The notes under the pieces were generated by a model. It ran no database searches, was not told where the DNA came from, and was given only the letters and a program-made list of their open reading frames with translations. 8,866 nt of DNA from an uncultured Rhodobiaceae bacterium (lineage in GTDB: Bacteria > Pseudomonadota > Alphaproteobacteria > RS24). The stretch is taken from NCBI GenBank assembly GCA_913020275.1, contig CAJWBV010000023.1, forward strand, positions 1 to 8,866, in the 5' to 3' direction. The translations under genes were made by a program, and so were the position numbers. Position 1 is the first letter of the stretch. Every line of letters begins with the position of its first letter. Positions 1-4,533 of this stretch are shown piece after piece.

Positions 1-2
1 CA

Positions 3-125
3 GGCATTTCCGAATTACCGGAACAATCTCAGGCGCCACGACTCGCGGCAGCCAAAAATTCAGTCATTCCGAATGAAGTTGATTTAAGCAGACAGATACG
101 CGCTCCGCCCGTTTATCTCGTCTGA
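3..125 (+). CDS. possible C-terminal end of an upstream gene (partial, unknown product)
   Basis: The third forward frame is open from the left edge to a TGA at 123-125, giving 40 residues that end in QIRAPPVYLV. The other two forward frames stop earlier. The stretch is hydrophilic with several prolines and could be the tail of a small protein. If it is real, its stop lies 31 bases before the receptor start, and the two genes would form an operon whose promoter is outside the window. I do not recognise the family. Forty open codons can occur by chance, so this is a tentative call. The alternative is that bases 1-156 are simply the receptor's leader and promoter region. Confidence 0.35.
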   Translation, partial: GISELPEQSQAPRLAAAKNSVIPNEVDLSRQIRAPPVYLV

Positions 126-156
126 CAATATATCAAACTTTTTTCGGAGAATTACT

Positions 157-2169
157 ATGTCCAAACATTCCTATTTGGCGCTAGCTAGCGCCTCGTTTTT
201 CGCGCTTGCAACTAGTGCTTCATTTGCCCAGACGGCAGATGAGACAATCGACGAAGTCGTGGTTTTAAGTAGCCCCTTTAAAAAATCATCCGACGAAATC
301 ATTTCGCAAACTCATGTAATTACTAGCAATAAGATCGATAAAAACGCCGGCACTACCCTCGGTGATATTATCAAAACCATTCCTGGGGTTAGCGTAGCAA
401 GTCACGGTCCAGAGGTAGGCCGTCCTGTAATAAGGGGCTTGAGCGGCCGCCGCACGGGGTCACTTGTGAATGGCATGACGGCAGGAGATATCTCAGACAC
501 TGCAAACGATCACGCCAATATTATCAATTATTTTGATATAAATCGCGTCGAAGTTTTAAAAGGTCCAAGTGCTTTACGTTATGGTCCATATGCGACAACT
601 GGGGTCGTTAATTCCTTCAATCGTCTTTTAGATGCGGACGCTGCTAATAGCTATGAAATATCAGCCGGTGGTTCGACCGTAGCCGATGGTTCTACCGGAG
701 CCATCTATGGCGTTCGCTCTTTTAATAACATGAGTGTGGCAATATCCGGTTTTGATCAAGCAAGCGAAGAAATTAAAATTCCAACTCACGCGGAAAGCTA
801 TTACGAGCTCACTGAAGAGGGCGAAGAAATTGTCGATGTCTCGCAAGACGTAGCAAACACTGCGAGCAAATCGGATGGCTTTAGCACATCTGTTTCGTTT
901 AAGGGCGCAAAGTCAAACCTCACTCTTTTTGCAAACACTATCGCGAAATCTTATGGCGTTCCTGGGCATGCCCACGAAGAAGAAGAGGGGGAAGAGGAAG
1001 AAGAGCATGGTGAAGAGGGTGTCAGAATCGAGCTCGACAAAGAGACTTTTCGCGGTGTCCTTGAGTACCAATTGGCGTCAGCTTTTGATACCATGGAAGC
1101 TAGTCTGCACGTGACTAACTTCAATCAGGCAGAGTTTGAGGATGGCGCCGTTGGAACCAGGTTCGGCAGAGATATTCAAGAGGCAAAAGTTGAGCTCCTC
1201 AACAGCGACATTGCTGGATGGAGCGGCGTTTTTGGTATTTCTATAGTAGACAATGAACTGCAGACATCCGGAGCCGAGGCATTCCTACCAACATCCGAAC
1301 ACGAAGAATTTTCTGTTCACATAGTTCAAAGTCTGGAAGTCGGAGAGTGGTCAACAGAAATCGGGGTCCGTTATGATAAGGTAGATCTCGATAATAATTC
1401 GGTAAGTCGTAGTTTTGATTTGGGCAATGCCTCCATTGGCCTTGGATATCGGCTCAACGAACATAGCTACCTTGGTTCCTCAATATCAATGTCAGAGCGA
1501 GCTCCGAGCATTTCAGAGCTCTATTCTAATGGCTACCATGCTGCAGCAAGTCGCCATGAACGAGGAAACGCTATGATGTCTAGCGAAGAAGCAATAGCGA
1601 GTGAAATCTATTATCGATATGAAAAAGGTTCCCAGGCTTTCCAGTTTGCAGCCTTCAATAATGACTTTGATGATTTCATTTACTTGAAGGGCGCTGGCAT
1701 ACAAATTGAAAATAATGATGTGTATGACTATCTACAAGCTGACGCTGAGATCTACGGTTTCGAAGCGAGCTTCGTTCAAACTGGAACATGGAGATCTGCT
1801 GACTGGTCAGCTGAGCTGAGCTATTCGAACATAACTGGTGAGCTGGACAGTGGTGAAGACCTGCGGTCAATCCCACCTGAGAAAATTGGGATTTTTGGTC
1901 AGCTAAATTTTGAAGATGTGTCAGTTGGCTTGGATGTCATTGTGGCGGATGATCAAACTGATGTTCCAACAGACCAACATCAAACCGATGGATTTACCGA
2001 GGTAAATGCGAGCGTTTCATGGATGCCAGCGTTTTCAAACGGTACTGTAATTAAATTCGGCATCGATAATCTGTTGAACGAAGAAATCCGTCATCACGCC
2101 AGCGAACTTAAGGATAAAGTTCCTGAGGCCGGAAGAAACTTCAAAATTCTGGCAACCAAAACCTTCTAG
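157..2169 (+). CDS. znuD: TonB-dependent outer-membrane receptor, ZnuD-like (probable zinc uptake)
   Basis: This is a 670-residue outer-membrane receptor that would import a metal, most likely Zn2+, using TonB-ExbBD energy. Residues 1-24 form a signal peptide with likely cleavage after SFA. A TonB-box-like stretch DEVVVLSS (32-39) comes next, then the plug (about 45-160) with IPGVSV, RPVIRGLSG and the VEVLKGPSALRYG motif. The beta-barrel runs to a terminal Phe, as expected for BamA-dependent insertion. ZnuD-class signs are YGVPGH (266-271) leading into a Glu/His-rich loop, ERAPSISELYSNGYH (447-461), and GIDNLLNEEIRHH with PEAGRNF near the end. It is somewhat shorter than the meningococcal ZnuD (roughly 750 residues, from memory). 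CGGAGA at 145-150 fits the ATG at 157. The gene is AT-richer than its neighbours. No convincing Zur box is visible upstream. Zinc is inferred from the family; another divalent metal or metallophore is possible. Confidence 0.85.
   Translation: MSKHSYLALASASFFALATSASFAQTADETIDEVVVLSSPFKKSSDEIISQTHVITSNKIDKNAGTTLGDIIKTIPGVSVASHGPEVGRPVIRGLSGRRTGSLVNGMTAGDISDTANDHANIINYFDINRVEVLKGPSALRYGPYATTGVVNSFNRLLDADAANSYEISAGGSTVADGSTGAIYGVRSFNNMSVAISGFDQASEEIKIPTHAESYYELTEEGEEIVDVSQDVANTASKSDGFSTSVSFKGAKSNLTLFANTIAKSYGVPGHAHEEEEGEEEEEHGEEGVRIELDKETFRGVLEYQLASAFDTMEASLHVTNFNQAEFEDGAVGTRFGRDIQEAKVELLNSDIAGWSGVFGISIVDNELQTSGAEAFLPTSEHEEFSVHIVQSLEVGEWSTEIGVRYDKVDLDNNSVSRSFDLGNASIGLGYRLNEHSYLGSSISMSERAPSISELYSNGYHAAASRHERGNAMMSSEEAIASEIYYRYEKGSQAFQFAAFNNDFDDFIYLKGAGIQIENNDVYDYLQADAEIYGFEASFVQTGTWRSADWSAELSYSNITGELDSGEDLRSIPPEKIGIFGQLNFEDVSVGLDVIVADDQTDVPTDQHQTDGFTEVNASVSWMPAFSNGTVIKFGIDNLLNEEIRHHASELKDKVPEAGRNFKILATKTF
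967..1020 (+). other. Glu/His-rich putative metal-binding loop in the receptor
   Basis: Residues 271-288 of the receptor comprise 11 Glu, 3 His, 3 Gly and 1 Ala, encoded by a purine-rich run of GAA/GAG codons. In ZnuD the equivalent extracellular loop after the YG-PGH motif is rich in His and Asp and is thought to capture zinc. Here Glu dominates. The codon run is repetitive and could change length in frame by slippage. Metal capture by this loop is inferred from position and composition. Confidence 0.75.
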
Positions 2170-2177
2170 CAAAAAAC

Positions 2178-2213
2178 AGCGCCGGGCAGAGTATAACTCA
2201 AATGCCTGGCGCT
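2178..2213. terminator. bidirectional rho-independent terminator between convergent genes
   Basis: The arms AGCGCCGGGCA (2178-2188) and TGCCTGGCGCT (2203-2213) pair over 11 positions with a single G-T mismatch, around a 14-base loop. On the plus strand the stem is followed by TTCTTTT. On the minus strand it is followed by a run of six T, the complement of A2171-A2176. It lies 8 bases after the receptor stop and 12 bases past the end of the GST gene, so one hairpin can end both transcripts. Confidence 0.85.
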
Positions 2214-2225
2214 TCTTTTCCTCCC

Positions 2226-3140
2226 TCATGCATCAACAGCCAGCCGGTACCCCTGTTTGGGATAATGCACCAGAATATCGCCAATATCTGTATCATGCCG
2301 GTGAACCACCACTTCATTTTCCCGCGTCCAAACAATTTCACCTTGCGTGACCTCCTGCCCGTAATCATCGGCCTGAATGGTCAGCGACGCACCGACCGGC
2401 AATTGCGGGTCATCAATGGCATCTTGCGGCGGGGGTTTGTGGGGTTGGGCGGCGCGCGCAATATCGAGTGCGGCTTCTTGGGTCATTGGCGTAGAAGTAC
2501 CAATGTCCATGGCGCGTATTTTCTCCAGCCAGCCATTTAAGGCGGCGCACGCGGCAAGACCATTGCCGAACACCGGTGCGGCAGCCGCAAAATTAACAAT
2601 ATGGTAAACCGACAAATCCGCCAGCGTGAGCTGTTCGCCCAAAAGAAACGGTGTTCGATTGAGCTGGGCGTCGAGCGTGGACATTGCCAGCAACATTTGG
2701 TTTTCAGAATGCGCCACTGCGCCGCCAGCACCTTCAGCTGAAAAACCGGGGCTCATTTTGGCGCGGTCTTCAAAAAATTCCGGCGGCAATATCTCGGCGA
2801 GAGCAACAACCGTGGGCAATGCGGCCATGGAGAACAATCGGTGGTCAGCCCAATCAGCAACAATCTCAGCGGCACCCAAAAGTGCAGGTGGCGTCAGGCA
2901 TGGTTCGGGAAAACGGCGTTCCAGTTCGCGCACCATTAAGGCGGTATCGCAATAAACATGCGCGCCGATTTGCAAAACCGGAATGCGCCGATAGCCGCCA
3001 GTAAGCGGCGTGAGCGCCGGCTTGGGCGCGATATCTGGTTGGTCAACCGAGTGATAGTCCAGCCCTTTGAACCCCAGCACCTTTCGCATTTTTTCGGAGA
3101 ATGGTGATAATTCGTATTGGTGCAATATGAGATCGGACAT
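2226..3140 (-). CDS. glutathione S-transferase family protein with C-terminal beta-rich extension
   Basis: This is a 304-residue cytoplasmic protein. Residues 3-78 form a thioredoxin-fold GST N-terminal domain, with LSPFSEKMRK (11-20) at the usual catalytic Ser/Cys site, the cis-Pro loop RRIPVL (Pro54), and a glutathione gamma-Glu contact at Asp65-Thr66. Residues about 85-215 form the helical GST domain with the N-capping-type motif FLLGEQLTLADLSVY (165-179). After a Pro-rich linker (about 233-248), residues 249-304 form a short strand-rich tail with alternating polar and hydrophobic residues, absent from ordinary GSTs of about 200-230 residues. The ATG at 3140 is supported by AGAAGGGAA at 3153-3145. 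The gene converges on the receptor gene and is divergent from the DUF1330 gene, with a 66-base gap. Substrate and true glutathione dependence cannot be told from sequence. Confidence 0.85.
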   Translation of the reverse strand: MSDLILHQYELSPFSEKMRKVLGFKGLDYHSVDQPDIAPKPALTPLTGGYRRIPVLQIGAHVYCDTALMVRELERRFPEPCLTPPALLGAAEIVADWADHRLFSMAALPTVVALAEILPPEFFEDRAKMSPGFSAEGAGGAVAHSENQMLLAMSTLDAQLNRTPFLLGEQLTLADLSVYHIVNFAAAAPVFGNGLAACAALNGWLEKIRAMDIGTSTPMTQEAALDIARAAQPHKPPPQDAIDDPQLPVGASLTIQADDYGQEVTQGEIVWTRENEVVVHRHDTDIGDILVHYPKQGYRLAVDA

Positions 3141-3152
3141 GATGTTCCCTTC

Positions 3153-3180
3153 TTAATTTACTGAAAACCTGTGCTATCAT
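3153..3180 (+). promoter_or_regulatory. weak candidate promoter for the DUF1330 gene
   Basis: The 66-base gap between divergent genes must hold both starts. TATCAT (3175-3180) matches five of six bases of the -10 consensus. TTAATT (3153-3158) is a poor -35 element 16 bases upstream of it. Transcription would begin near 3187, leaving a short leader before the ribosome binding site ACGGAG (3196-3201). No clear minus-strand counterpart or operator palindrome was seen. Confidence 0.25.
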
Positions 3181-3206
3181 AAAATCGCAATAATTACGGA
3201 GTTCCT

Positions 3207-3515
3207 ATGACCCAAGTTTATATGATTGCCAATCTTAAGATAGAAGACGCCGAAACATACAGAAAATACGAAAAGGGTTTTTTCCCTATCCTCAAAAAAC
3301 ACGGCGGCAGTTTCATAACCTATGACGACGCGATCACCCATCTTGAAGGCAGCACGCCGGTCGAGGGTCGCGTTGTCATGTTTACCTTTCCGTCCGAAGA
3401 AGCTGCGCGCGGCTGGTTTGATGATGCCGACTATCAGGCTTTGTCAGAATTTCGCCGCGCCGGTGCACCGCTCACCTCGCTTACCATGGTCAAGGGTTTG
3501 CCACCGCGCGACTAA
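3207..3515 (+). CDS. DUF1330 family protein
   Basis: This 102-residue cytoplasmic protein is a single ferredoxin-like alpha/beta domain of the dimeric barrel type. The family pattern is clear: an opening strand VYMIANLKIED, then AETYRKYEKGFFPILKKHGGSF (residues 16-37), the strand VEGRVVMFTFPSEEAARGWFDDADYQAL (52-79), and a closing EFRRAGAPLTSLTMVKG. The family is usually about 95-105 residues, so this copy looks complete. The start is fixed by ACGGAG six bases ahead (3196-3201). DUF1330 proteins have no agreed biochemical role; the fold suggests a small ligand-binding or enzymatic dimer. Being divergent from a GST-family gene may hint at a shared response to a small electrophile or aromatic compound, but this is speculation. 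Confidence 0.9.
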   Translation: MTQVYMIANLKIEDAETYRKYEKGFFPILKKHGGSFITYDDAITHLEGSTPVEGRVVMFTFPSEEAARGWFDDADYQALSEFRRAGAPLTSLTMVKGLPPRD

Positions 3516-3527
3516 TCGAACACTAAT

Positions 3528-4382
3528 TTAAACGCTGGCGTCGAAATAAGGCTTATCGCCGGCGATCGTTACCCGCTCCATAACGCGCACATGCGGGAAA
3601 TAATCTGAAGCCGCAAAGTGCTGGCACGCACGATTGTCCCAGAAAGCCATCGAACCCGGCGCCCAGCGGAAGCGACACTGTACTTCCGGGTTCCACGCCG
3701 TCTGATAAAGCTTTTTCAAAAGTGCGTCGCTTTCTTGTGCATCCATATCCTTAATGTGGCTGGTAAAACCGTCATTGACATAAATCAAACGCTCTTTTGT
3801 CTCAGGGTGCGTGCGCACAACCGGATGCTCCGATGGCGGGTATTTTTCGTGCAGTTCTTCTGGTGCCTTGCCAAGCCGCTTTGCAAAAACACGGGCGATA
3901 TCATGCACAGCCACCAGCCCGTCAATTTTTTCCTTCATGGCATCGGATAACCGGTCATAGGCCATAACCATATTGGCAAACAGCGTATCGCCGCCATTAT
4001 CCGGCAGTTCAATGGCGCGCAAAATAGAGCCCAGCGATGGCCGCTCACGCCAGGTCACATCGGAGTGCCAGTTATTCTCAGACCCGCGCGACTTTGGACC
4101 ATGCGCAATGCGCAACACTTCTGGGTCGGGCTGGTCGGCAGGCGTGGCCGGATGGATTTCCAGCTCGCCAAATCCCCGCGCGAAAGCGATATGCTGTTCG
4201 CGGTCCAGCGCCTGATCGCGGAAAAAAACAACCTTATATTGCAACAGGGCCGAATGCACCTCGTCGAAAAGCTGAGCATCGGGTCGGGTCAAATCCGCGC
4301 CGATCAATTCCGCGCCCAGCGCCGGTGTTAGTGGTCGCGCCTCGAACCGCAAAAACGCATCAAATTCTGCCTGTGCTGACAT
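3528..4382 (-). CDS. TauD/TfdA family Fe(II)/2-oxoglutarate dioxygenase (TauD-like)
   Basis: This 284-residue cytoplasmic enzyme would use Fe(II), O2 and 2-oxoglutarate to hydroxylate a small substrate, classically releasing sulfite from taurine or another sulfonate. The iron triad is visible as His106-x-Asp108 (NNWHSDVTW) and His255 (WDNRACQHFA). Arg270 (MERVTIAGDKP) is the 2-oxoglutarate/substrate Arg. GGDTLF (131-136) and HPVVRTHPETKE (186-197) are also family signatures. The length matches TauD (about 283). I chose the ATG at 4382: it follows AGGAGGGGAG (4393-4384), whereas the upstream GTG at 4400 would translate the ribosome binding site itself. Some positions that contact taurine in E. 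coli TauD, as I recall them, differ here, so the substrate may not be taurine. No sulfonate ABC transporter is in the window. It converges on the DUF1330 gene with 12 bases between stops. Confidence 0.88.
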   Translation of the reverse strand: MSAQAEFDAFLRFEARPLTPALGAELIGADLTRPDAQLFDEVHSALLQYKVVFFRDQALDREQHIAFARGFGELEIHPATPADQPDPEVLRIAHGPKSRGSENNWHSDVTWRERPSLGSILRAIELPDNGGDTLFANMVMAYDRLSDAMKEKIDGLVAVHDIARVFAKRLGKAPEELHEKYPPSEHPVVRTHPETKERLIYVNDGFTSHIKDMDAQESDALLKKLYQTAWNPEVQCRFRWAPGSMAFWDNRACQHFAASDYFPHVRVMERVTIAGDKPYFDASV

Positions 4383-4383
4383 A

Positions 4384-4393
4384 CTCCCCTCCT
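4384..4393 (-). promoter_or_regulatory. strong Shine-Dalgarno site that decides the dioxygenase start
   Basis: On the minus strand AGGAGGGGAG ends one base before the ATG at 4382, and its AGGAGG core is five bases away from that ATG. It lies inside the longer reading frame that begins with GTG at 4400, where it would encode part of QEGS, so the longer start is unlikely. Confidence 0.85.
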
Positions 4394-4474
4394 GTGCCAC
4401 AACGTTTTTTTTAACACTAAATTAAGTATGCAAAATTTATTGCTACGACTCAAACCGAAAGGGGAACCCTGGCC

Positions 4475-4486
4475 GATACTTGTATC
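4475..4486. promoter_or_regulatory. perfect inverted repeat, candidate operator upstream of the GH3 gene
   Basis: GATAC-TT-GTATC is a perfect 5+5 palindrome in the 133-base gap between the divergent dioxygenase and GH3 genes, 48 bases before the GH3 start. It overlaps a weak -35-like TTGTAT (4480-4485) that lies 16 bases from TAGACT (4502-4507). A repressor bound here would block that promoter. Its size suits a small dimeric regulator, but it lacks the central CG common in LacI operators. No regulator gene is in the window, and a 12-base palindrome can arise by chance. Confidence 0.25.
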
Positions 4487-4507
4487 TGAGAGCGAAAACC
4501 ATAGACT
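4480..4507 (+). promoter_or_regulatory. weak candidate promoter for the GH3 gene
   Basis: TTGTAT (4480-4485) and TAGACT (4502-4507) are separated by 16 bases and match the sigma-70 elements at three and four positions of six. A start near 4514 would give a leader of about 20 bases that includes the ribosome binding site. The upstream part (4405-4440) is AT-rich, with a run of eight T at 4405-4412, and may also carry the minus-strand promoter for the dioxygenase. Confidence 0.2.
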
Positions 4508-4520
4508 AAGAACCGAAAAA

Positions 4521-4526
4521 AGAGGA
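4521..4526 (+). promoter_or_regulatory. ribosome binding site supporting a GTG start for the GH3 gene
   Basis: AGAGGA is followed by seven bases and then GTG at 4534. No ATG precedes it in frame without a stop, and the next internal ATG is at residue 18, already inside the family's N-terminal helix, so the GTG start is preferred. Confidence 0.7.
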
Positions 4527-4533
4527 TTTTTTC

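Noticed and set aside
123..136. TGACAATATATCA as a possible Zur/Fur-type operator before the receptor
   Set aside because: Only the outer three bases are symmetric and it does not resemble the alphaproteobacterial Zur box as I know it. A real site may lie outside the window.
139..152. A 14-base match (six T then CGGAGAAT) between the receptor leader and bases 3089-3102
   Set aside because: The second copy is inside the GST coding sequence (PFSEKMRK region). A match of this length has an appreciable chance in about 9 kb, and the T run adds to it.
4430..4443. GCAA...TTGC inverted repeat in the dioxygenase-GH3 gap
   Set aside because: It has only four-base arms and an asymmetric AT-rich centre, as expected by chance in AT-rich intergenic DNA.
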